Position numbers and translations under genes: made by a program. A DNA stretch of 64,000 nt from Rhynchonema sp. JSB1_4 (lineage: Eukaryota > Nematoda > Chromadorea > Monhysterida > Xyalidae). Below the pieces are notes generated by a model that was not told the DNA's origin, did not search any database, and saw only the letters and a list, made by a program, of their open reading frames with translations. The stretch is from assembly GCA_030248065.1 (NCBI GenBank), contig JASAMV010001434.1, positions 1 through 64,000 on the forward strand. The letters are read 5' to 3'. Shown in pieces: positions 38,409 to 48,435 of the stretch. Numbering within the stretch: position 1 is the stretch's first letter; each line of letters begins with the position of its first letter.

Positions 38409-41092
38409 TTTCACATAATCAGCGAAACATTGTTTTTTCTAGAGTTCTATTTCTATCTAAAATACTTTTTATTCCACTCTTTCATTTTTTTCAATTCATC
38501 TTTATGGGAGAGGCAAAGACATGCGTTTTGAGCCCCCAACGTCCTGCAGCTGTTTGGGGCTCCGTCAATGCAAAAGACGAACCCAAAGAGGCTCGACCAA
38601 CCCCTGCGGCGACACAAAGTGTCATGCATTGTATTTCGAGTATGTTGACCATAATTGGTTTCTGCGAAACGCACCACGTTTTTTTTACCGTATCTTGCGT
38701 CTGTCAACATTGTCATTTCGGCTTGAATGGAACTGAGCCCAACAAATGGTTACTGTGCCGCCCTCTTGGTTCTGGTAGGGACCTTAGGATAAAATCTCAT
38801 GCATACGGTTATGGACACTATTTCCTTTGGTTCGTTGAAGTCTTGAAATATTCATGGGTTCTCCCACTGAGTGCGTGATTTTCTTGTCATGTTCGAATGT
38901 TGTCTGAACGGGTGCGTATTTGGAGAGCGAACGCAGTTATAGTCACGCGTGGTTGTACACCTCTACACATGTTTATGGCGGAAGAAATAAACATTTTGTG
39001 CACGCACGTTTGGTTTTGTGGTTATAATCTGCTTTTTGCCGGAAGGATCCGCCAAGTACTATCAAAAGGTACATATGTACAATTTATTGTGCCCAGCCTC
39101 GTACGTCACATAGACACGCGACTCACGAATGCTTTTGCCGGAACCGTAATCTGACACCAGAAGAAGGCGTTTCCATCCCCAGTCATTAGACACACACACT
39201 GGACGTCAATTTTTCAATGTTGGTGGACGCGCAAGAAACAAATGGTTACCCAGCCTTTGAGGTACTCCCACGATGAACAAGCACCATGTACTCTACTGTA
39301 GAATTTATATCAACATGACATGAACTACAAAACGACATGATGTGAAATACGATCTCTCAAATCCACGGAGAGTGGTACATGCGTACAGTACCTATGTATA
39401 TATTGTATATGTAGGTATGTTATACCTAAAGAATGCTTCCATTTTTTTGAGATCCTTTTGATAAAACAATATCAAAAGAAAATTTGTGATGCGTGGATTC
39501 GATTTCTTCACATGAATGGAAAACCGGTTGGGTGGAGACAAGACCATACTCGCATCGCATCGTGCAATCCGCTTTCTGTTTCTTTATCCACTTTAAGTTT
39601 TAAAACACAAACGTCTGAGGTACTTGTCAGACTGAGAGTACCATTTTACAACCATATGTATCAGTGTTCTCGAACAATGTATTATACATAGGTTACTGTA
39701 TACTATATATGTACGTTTCTTGTGAGAGGACATAAAAATAGGTGGGGTCCAGAATCAATAATGGTCTGGGAACCCTATAATCTTGTGGTTGCTCGTTTAC
39801 CCGCCGCGGTCTTTATCTGCTGCCTGATCAAAGGCTGTGATTCATTTCCAGCGTGCTGCTTGAAGTTAGCGATCTCACTTGCTAGTGGTCTCAATGAACG
39901 CCGTAATCCTCCGTTATTTGTTAATTATCTGGCATTAAACATCCGTTCTCCATTGTGAATATGTTTGTGATGATGATAAGTTATGCTGTAATTTCCTGGA
40001 ATCTAAAATGAAGTCTGCGCAGGTTTGTTGTCGTTGCAGTTTGCCTTGATGCTCTGGGGCAGACGAAGTGATCTAATGTAGGTATTTGTAAACGCAAAAC
40101 ATCAAAATCCCAATTTATCATGCTTTCTTGAACGATGTGTGATGGGCTTGTCCACAAACATTAAAGACAAAAGGTTGCGTTTATCATTAGGCCTCGTTAG
40201 TGTGCGCACCAAGGCATAAAATCCGTCGAAGAGTGATAAGCTTCATAGAAAAGCAGTTTTAGACTGAGTTAAGATTACTATCATTATATACATACGGTAG
40301 ACTGGAAGTCTGCACGCGTTGACCTGTGGAGTCAGATTGTGTGTGCAGCTGCCTGCATACGTCATGTTGAAGTGCAACTTTGCAAGACTGTGCCTGTAGC
40401 TCAGTTGGAAGAGCTGGAGGTTCGAGTCCTCTCAGGGACATGAAATGTTTGGTGTACGGTTCAAGGTATCGCGGAATGACAAAAATAACTGAATGACGTT
40501 AAAAACTTGCGGCTGCGATCATTCTAGGGTCTCCGTCATGAACAGTCGTGCAAATTCTGTAGTCGAGGGTTGTGCAATCACGTTCTTGATTCTTTCAACT
40601 TTGTCAGATAATAAATTTCAGTATAGAGGAGCAGGCGAAGAAGTTCATTTCAATTTTGGTGATAAAAGTGACAGCGACAGGTCACTGCAGAATGATTGTA
40701 CCCCCACCCAGTTCTCTGTCCAATATATGCAAAGTTACAGTAGGTACATGTATATGTTTGGTTTGTATACAATCCTGAAACGTGCCGACGTTTCGGTTAT
40801 CAGGTGGTTCAATAATGTCGGATTATGATTGACCATTCACAAGCACTGAATCATACTTTCCCGCTCTGCCTGTGGCACACCATCTATACGTACTATGCAC
40901 ACATTATGATGCATCAACAATAGTATATGTAATCTCGAAGCACCTTTTTTATCCCTTCGCATTACCATAATGTTGTGATCTTTCTTCGTTAAAACACTTC
41001 CATGTTGTCACGTTCATTCCGTCCTCATGTGACCGTGTTTTGCCCATAGGGTGACAGGGCGTCACAAATAGATCGTTGATCGATAATATCAA
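38409..41092. other. Intergenic region with one SINE, no clear gene
   Basis: An ATG-started 124-codon frame at 38504-38878 has no recognisable motif and overlaps an equally long antisense frame. The sequence from 38900 to 40290 is A/T-rich with TATGTA motifs and only short frames. A SINE-like element is at 40296-40465. Promoter sequence of the neuropeptide gene is probably within 40500-41092 but is not recognisable. Confidence 0.4.
40296..40465 (+). mobile_element. tRNA-derived SINE, copy 1 (degenerate)
   Basis: It begins with the head AGACTGGAAGTCTGC, has AGTGCAACTTTG about 20 bases before the tRNA-like part, then CTGTAGCTCAGTTGG (A box) and GGTTCGAGTCC (B box). The anticodon region is deleted, so this cannot be a working tRNA. 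The same head, AGTGCAACTTTG and boxes recur in the copy at 57044-57270 on the other strand. The post-tRNA TTTGGTGT is also shared. Confidence 0.7.
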
Positions 41093-42665
41093 ATGGAGTC
41101 AAACGCAAACTTTCATCGACTCGCCGTAACTGTGCTGCTGGTGCGTTCAGTTCTTGTTTACGTTTTAAAAATCTTCCTTTCCTTTTGGTGAGGCAGTAGG
41201 AAGAAGGCCACCGCCACCGGAAAGTGCGAATCCCGTTTCAACTTTTGAAACCGGATGGTGCACCAGGCTATCGTCCGTGCACCACGATATCTAATGAAGC
41301 GGTATGCACTACGTTGGCGTGAGTTCCGACTGTGGTCATAACTGACGTGACAAACTATAGGTGACGTTTGAGAGCAGTAAATTTGACTAGCGTAAAAGAT
41401 TACCGGTGGAGATCTGATAGACCACAGAAAACAACAAAAAATGCAAAAAAACGACAGTCGCGTCGTCTGGCCCCTGACCCTGGTCAGGAACGGGTACGTA
41501 CAGCACGTCATTTGAAAATCCAAATGTCCAACAACATGAACGCTGCCCACAGGTCTGCATCGGTATCGAGTGTGTCACGGCGGGATTCAATCGTCACGCA
41601 ATGCCGCAGGGTTTGTTCACCAAACGTGACCCGTTGTGGAACATGTTTGGCAAGAGACACATGGATGTACCCGATCCGCTCATGAATGGCGCGTTCGGTT
41701 AGCAGTTTATACAGTTTATTTATACAGTTTTTATACGAATTTATACAGTTTCTTCGAGTCAGAGACCAACAAAGGCGTAAGTTGTGATTTCAGGAAAGCG
41801 CGACATGATGATCCAGCCCTTTGGTGCGTTTATCTAATTTTGCTTTGCAATGCTAGCTAATGCACGGCTGTTACCGGCGAAGCCATCCATAAAACTGAGG
41901 TCTCACATCCAATACAATCCCAAAGTACTCACCTCTTCCCCTAATTACACACCATACTTGATCACTCGGAAAACATCCGTTATCATTTCAGGCAAGCGTG
42001 ACTTCATGATCCAGCCGTTTGGTGCGTTCACGTGCTGTTTTTTTACTTTTTTCCGCAAGAAAGGAGACTTGCAAGCTTGCAAGTAATGTTTCACCTTGAC
42101 GATTCAGGCAAGCGCGACGCACTGATGAACATGTTTGGCAAACGCGACTTTCACATGCCGGCCGGCAGTCTAGCGCCAGCCGGCGACCAACTGGTGTACA
42201 TGCCTGCTGCTGGATACTCGGTTGGTGTACGTGAAACATCACGTTTGTCATCAAAGTTTGTCATCGGTCCGGTCTTGCTCACGTCCGTTTTGTATCTAGG
42301 ATACCGATCTTTCGTTTCGAGATTTACTGATGCCACGAATTTTGACCGACGTAAAAATTCCGCACCAACTGTCTGGTAACCACTATCATGCTCGGCAAAT
42401 AGGTGTTCAGGAAATGCCATCAGAAAGTCGTTGAGCCAAGACCGAACTGATCACCAAGTTTGATACACGCAGCCAACAAGTGGCTGGCACATCACACATC
42501 ACCTTGATCGCACAGGGTTCGAGTGGCAACATGGCCCATTTGGTGTCTCCAATGGCGCGATTCCCGATGCCGGTGAACTGGCAGCAACTTGACAAACGCA
42601 GATTGACACCCGATCACTTTATGGGACAATGGAACAATGGAAATGGGGATGGGGAGTGGATATAG
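41093..42665 (+). CDS. Neuropeptide precursor with five F-amide peptides
   Basis: A secreted prohormone of about 196 residues. Exons: 41093-41140, 41553-41697, 41794-41823, 41992-42021, 42108 to about 42220, 42441-42665. The signal peptide is split across exons 1 and 2 (MESNANFHR, then LAVTVLLVCIGIECVTA). After KR or GKR sites the predicted amidated peptides are DPLWNMF, HMDVPDPLMNGAF, DMMIQPF, DFMIQPF and DALMNMF; their Gly donates the amide. The consensus is D-X-(L/M)-(W/M/I)-(N/Q)-(M/P)-F-amide, which is not FMRFamide, sulfakinin or orcokinin and which I do not recognise. Exons 3 and 4 are 30 bp, phase 1-1, and each encodes one peptide plus its cleavage site. The donor of exon 5 (42193, 42220 or 42226) and acceptor of exon 6 are uncertain. 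All options keep the frame. Confidence 0.8.
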
Positions 42666-45600
42666 GACATCAATGGTGATCTTTCATTAATGATATATTT
42701 AGGACTGCATTTGTGACACCGGATCCCGATTTATGTCATGCCATCAGATGAAGCAGGTTCCCTGAACAATCGTCACACTTGTTTGTTTGTGATTGTTGGC
42801 TTGTTCACGTGCTTTTGATGACACGCGCAAAAATATTAAATGGAAATATCAATAATATTTGGGTGAATTATAGCTGCGGTTTCAATGCGTGATAAAAAAA
42901 TGTGCTATTGTTGTATTTTAGTGTTTCATTCATCATTACCTGCATGTTCGTTCAAAAATTTTTAATTACAAGTGGTTTTGCTCAACTCAACTCAAGGTTA
43001 CATAAACATTTTTTCTGCTGCCCGTGGTGGACTATAATACATACCGTAATAAACCAAACTTGCAGGGTCGGCTGGATGAAAGCGTCTCCAAAAAAACGAC
43101 GAAGAACGAATAAGTAATTTTTTGATAGTACCAAGCCATATTTTGACTTGGCACAAAACGGAATTGTTTTTCCCGACCAAAGTATTATTTCATTTCATCG
43201 TTTATGTACATGAATCAGCGAATAGGTTTCGGGGCGTCGTTTGATTTTGAGACCAGAACTTGATATAGTATAACTACATAAGTACATGTGTATCGCTTCA
43301 ACTTTAGTTGACAGGATACTCACAATTTTGGGCAACGACATGATGAAGTTGGCTTGCCTGCAAAGGAACGCAGCAGTGCAGAAAGAGTCAGAATAAATGT
43401 CCATTGCCTATTTTTTCAAAATAATTGATGCTCCAGCCCGGCGGAAAACCGCAACCTTGGGCTTTTGCTTCGCTCAACAGTGCCGGAGAATGCCAACCCG
43501 GGCTTATTCGTGATTCACTTCGGATTTGACGTTTCAAAAAATAATAAGTTCTCAAATAAGCACTATGTATAAGCATGTGAAACATTACCGACAATGTCCA
43601 TAGTTAGGGCTTATTCAAAAAAACTTCCGAATTGACTTTCAGTTGGTGCGTATTCGGGCGGGGGGAGGGCTTATTTACAGCTCTCTCCATACTACGACCA
43701 TTTTGGTTCCACTTTTCGCGTGTTCCCTGATAGTTAATTTCCGGTCTCGCCAACAAACCATCAATTATCTGGTCCACAGCAAAGTCTTTCGTTGTTTGGA
43801 TTACAAAACTGGGAGTGATTAATTGATCACTGGCACGCCATTGTTCAAAGAACAGCTCTCTCTTCCACAAATCGACAAAGTGAAGATGGTTTGAATTGTC
43901 AGAAAGGACAAAGTGACGAACCTGCATAACCTAAACCGTATAAACGGTAATCCTCGAGAAAAAAAGCAACGCATGCAATAATAATCCTGCCTGATATAGG
44001 TTTACAGCCGTCCTTCTTGAATAAGAGCTCAAACAAACTTGATCTGTTTTCATGAGGTCATTTCATTGTGATGTCGTTTTCATGATTTGTACCTCATCAT
44101 AATCGAATGCTTGTTATGTCGTAGTCACATGATGTGAAGACTTTCGTTAAGTTTATTATATCAATGTGTCAGCAAATTCCTATTAAGCCTGCGCTTCTTG
44201 GAAAGGGCCCATTTGCAATAACTGACCATAAGCTCCTTGAGCAATCAATCAGCTTATGTGCATTTGGATCCTATTGCAACAGTGATGATCATCCATCACG
44301 ATGAACAAACTCAAGCACTGGACTCCGATGTTAGGTACTGCGTCCTGGTCGCAAACATCTTTCTGAAATCGAATTTAACCATTATGTGTAATTACTTTTC
44401 TGGGGAAAAGTCAGCGTTATCCGGCTTTAGCTTGTAGCCAGATCAAGGCTGCGATAATCCTTGAGAAGAGGCCATTGGGTGAATACACGCACTGGACCGT
44501 AATATATACGATGAGAGATCTGTGTGCTTTGTGTTGTTCCTTGTCTGGGTTGGTTAACTACATACGTATACAGTATACTTCTGGCAGAAAGTTATTTTTG
44601 TACTTTTAATCACACAGAGGTCTAATAACAAGCCGAAACGCGCCTGTTAGAGACACTGCATCAGTAATTCGAAAAAACGTGTCTTTGCAGGAGCAACACG
44701 GAATTTTTTCTTCGGCATGTGTGTTGTGTACCGTTACTGTGGACATTGTACACGAGCTAAGCTGTGTCACACTCGGCAGAAGATGCTACATACCCGCAGT
44801 TTTTTTCTCGCGCCAGACTTTTCCACAAAATGGGGCATGGGTTTGAGTTCGTAAAAGATTTTCCTAAGGTCACTTCCATTTTCCATCCTACGTACATACG
44901 TACACTGTTCGTTGTTCCGTCCCTTTTTCGGCATTTCGTTCTGCCTGATGACCGTAAGAGCTAGACATACTGTAACATCTGGGAAGCGCAAATGGAACAT
45001 CAATTAGGATGCGCAGTTCGACCAAAATTACGATATCCATATAGGGATAGAAAATGTGAGGGCGCATATTTGTGTCAGCCGTATTTACATGAGCGAAAAT
45101 GTTATCCGATCCTCCCGATGCTAAATCTGACTTCCGGTGGCTTCCGGGCTCCAGGCTGTGCTCTGCCACATTTCAAACCCACAATACCGTACCTACATAT
45201 GTAGTTCAAATTCGACTTTTTCCGGGCGTTGAGTCCCAGCGATACTTTTTTTAGTGCTCAGTAGACTCTTTTTCTATTGGGCCAGCACTTTAAACTTAGA
45301 CGAGCCCGAAATGCACTGGTACATACACGCATGATCATCCAAAACCGCATCTTTTGCTCACGGGACTGAAAAATATTCAAGGGTGCGAGGTTCTTAATTG
45401 TTTCTTGAGTTCGTGAAAAGTGTTCGATTTCAATGTTCATTTCCAACAATGTTCCAAACTGTGCGTCACATCAAAATTGGGTACGCCTGCACGATCTGAT
45501 GTCACACACAAGTCCAGCCCAACCACAGACCTGAATTCCTGACCCCTACACTCAACACTTGGCTTTGAAAGCGTTCTGGTTGCTGATTTTCTTCAGTCAT

Positions 45601-46284
45601 GCTCACACAGGGTGACACAACAAAAATGGAAACCATTTTTATGAGGCTGGATCTTGGCGTTTGTTGTGCACGAGGAGATGTATTGTATCGCATTCGAAAC
45701 CATCGTTTATCCAGTTTCGTGGGTTGCGTGTTTGTTAATTGAAGTGGTTTGACGGACGACCTGCTCACTGTCTGGCTGCATGTGGTGCAAAAAGTTTTCC
45801 GAATTTTTTTGATTTTCTGCCCAAGCAACTCTTTTATACGTTTCTCAGTGAAAACCGTTATGACATTAAATTGCACCTTCCTTCAAATGCAATTACAGTA
45901 AGATATGCAATTTGACAGTGTATTGTGTGCAGTAATGTTTGTCTGTTTCGCCCTGCTTTCGCAGACAGACCGAGGCGCCCGGGCTCGCAAGTGCGAACGC
46001 CTCTGGAAAATTTGCCTCCAAAAAGCCCCACCAGCAGCATCTTATTGCTGAGTTGTAACACTGCGTGCAAACTCATAAACAGACATAAACAATGTCAGCA
46101 ATAACTTCAGTAAATCTCAGGAACAGCCTTATCCCCGAAAAATCCTTCCTATTTTGCCGATAGAGCACCGAATATTATAGGGTAAACACGATTTTTTTCT
46201 TTCTTTCCGAATTTAGCCCAGTGGCTTTTTTATGAAAACCTCTGGTATATGTACAATTGCGACGCCAATTACTACTTTTCGATC
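42666..46284. other. Long intergenic stretch without a convincing gene
   Basis: Only scattered frames are present. The minus-strand frame at 43604-43927 (107 codons) and the adjacent minus frame 43388-43594 share one strand and an unusual composition for this region, and could be decayed mobile-element coding sequence. The minus frame 45502-45876 (124 codons) has no ATG at its start and no motif. None could be tied to a family. Confidence 0.35.
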
Positions 46285-46542
46285 TCAATTACAACATTCG
46301 TAGTAAACAGGAAGTAATTCAGAGTAGTTCGAACATGTTGTTTTCTTTACGGTATTTTCGTCCGGAAGCCATTCCAGCCAGATAGACAGACCTTCTGTTT
46401 TTTCATACTTCCGGAAATCTACCCACATGTCTGGGAAATGTACATATTTCGAACCAGCGATTTCACTGACAAGGCAACCCACTCTTAGGAAAATAAGAAC
46501 AAGATAATTTTCCGCATTTTGGCGATTACCCATTATCGCCAT
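46285..46542 (-). CDS. Small open frame, 85 residues, hypothetical
   Basis: A complete ATG-to-stop frame on the minus strand with protein-like composition: a hydrophobic stretch NYLVLIFLRVGCLVSEIAG at residues 13-31, then YVHFPDMWVDFRKYE and IWLEWLPDE, and a final YYECCN. The hydrophobic stretch could be an internal signal anchor. It starts only about 40 bases from the plus-strand ATG at 46582, so the two may share a bidirectional promoter region. No homologous family is recognised. Confidence 0.25.
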   Translation of the reverse strand: MAIMGNRQNAENYLVLIFLRVGCLVSEIAGSKYVHFPDMWVDFRKYEKTEGLSIWLEWLPDENTVKKTTCSNYSELLPVYYECCN

Positions 46543-46581
46543 TTTTTAGACAAAACCCAAAATTCAGAAAAACTATCGTAT

Positions 46582-48137
46582 ATGGACACGAAAAACTACA
46601 CAATGGAACCGGAATTCAACAATGTTGGTTGGCGTGGACGGCAGACGACATTTTTGAGCAATGTTTTCGGTTCTGTATTGTCAACTGTTTTTATGTGCGG
46701 CCGCTCGATTTAATGCATTGAACGTCAATGGCTACACTAATGCACAGCAGCCGCCAACGTCTGAGCTTCTTATTATTTATGTATTGGTCACAAAGTTGCC
46801 CTAGATGTTTAATTACGTAACTGCATGTTATGGCTATTTTCTGATGATATTGGAAGGCTTGCTTCCTTCAAGCAAATTACTGTAATCATTTTCGGGCTTC
46901 TACGTAAATGATGGTTAATTTGAGACTAACCATACCCATTGACATTAACGCGATCGAGACACCATGTTTATCACAATTTTCGTTGATCATTTGGCCCCTC
47001 ATTAAAAAATACAATGTTGTGTCAATACCAAACTGTGTCACAATAACGTCAACAGCCCTATGAATGACTATTCTTTATTTCCAAATAGCGGCATAACCAT
47101 GGTTCGGTTGGACAGAACCTATGACAGTTGGAGCCAGCACCGTGATAAACACGACATACACCAATCCAGCATTGCTACGACGATATCCGCACAACGGCTA
47201 TGTGACGTGTCACAATTCAAAATTTTCAAAAAAAAGTAATAACACTTTACCTTTTTTCCTGAATAACCATAAGCACACGAATAAGCGCTCCTCTTTTGGC
47301 CTATAAATAAAGCACGGGTTCCGGCCGTTCGCCGTGTGAAAAGCAACAGCTTGAGCGTGTGAATAGCAAGACAAACAATATTTTTACAAGACAAACAAAA
47401 TCCTATTATTTTCTGGTAATTATAGTGCCCTTTGAGAGAATATGGACTACAGCAGCTATTTATACTGGTAAAATCACGTGCATGTTGTTTGGAAAACCGG
47501 GCTGCACGAACTTTATTTTAATTGAACTTCATTTTTGAATTATTTTTAGGCTCTGAGAAATACACAGTACTTAGGCGGTATAGTCATTGTTTTTGTGTCA
47601 GTAACAACAGCCTGTGTGTTATGCATGGTTTTCCAGTACGTTTCCGATCCGTCCTTTTCCTGTGGACGCAGGCCGGCCGGCACATTGTTTTCGTCATACA
47701 TGACCCCTGTTGCGTTCCTCAACTAGTAATTAGGTTTTCACTATAAACTCAAGTTTGCCCCATACCCGTGCAGTGAACAACGTCATTAGCCGGCCGGTCG
47801 GTTTCATTGAATTCATACATAATTATTCAAAGAACGTTATGGTTTTTTTCAGTGTCCCGGGCGGTGTTTGCTTTTGTGTTCCAACCGGGCCGACCAATTT
47901 CAATAAACCCACAAGTGTGTCACGCAACGGGGTGGCATATTTCAACGATAGTTCAACCCCAGAGCTCCGTATGCACCGCCCAAGTTTGGCTATCTATCCG
48001 GTTTCTACCGTTTTGAATATCGCATATTCATTAAGGGAGCGAACCGGGAGAGTGAAAATTGTACTGAACCGCCTCCATTTCAACCAACACTGTACATGGC
48101 AACTAGCGGGTATAAATGTGCCGCAAAAAAAGATTAA
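46582..48137 (+). CDS. Tentative multi-exon membrane protein
   Basis: Five candidate exons join in phase: 46582-46669 (ATG start, FNNVGWRGRQTTFLSNVF), 47116-47201 (MTVGASTVINTTYTNPALL with an N-glycosylation site), 47550-47725 (ALRNTQYLGG then the hydrophobic IVIVFVSVTTACVLCMVF), 47853-47916 (VPGGVCFCVPTGPTNF) and 47952-48137 (FGYLSGFYRFEYRIF and ending KCAAKKD, then TAA). One clear membrane helix lies in exon 3. All joins are GT-AG, but some acceptors are weak and the first donor has alternatives. I do not recognise the family. Confidence 0.4.
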
Positions 48138-48435
48138 ACGTTTGTGAGATATATACTTCATTAAAGGCATCCGGTTGCGTCAGGGGCATGATTGCGGTGC
48201 AGACGGAGTGAAGCGGCTTATTACTGTGTCGTCGATCTCGTTTTTCTTTAATCACGGTTCCAATATGAAAATCTATTTTAATCCTAATCATGCAGAATTA
48301 TTGAATGATGCATACATATTTCAGCGGACGATCGAAGCTTTTCGATGAATTGGACAACGGGAAAGCCTGTCATAATTGAAAAATATTCGTCAAGTTAGTG
48401 AATACAATCCGCAAAACGCTGTCAGACCGAAAATA

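Noticed and set aside
38504..38878. 124-codon ATG frame as a gene
   Set aside because: It has an equally long antisense frame, no motif, no splice partners and repeat-like composition at its start.
47298..47311. TATAAATA promoter with start ATG near 47443
   Set aside because: The downstream ATG frame cannot be joined in phase to the exon at 47550, and a TATA-like string is expected by chance in A/T-rich DNA.
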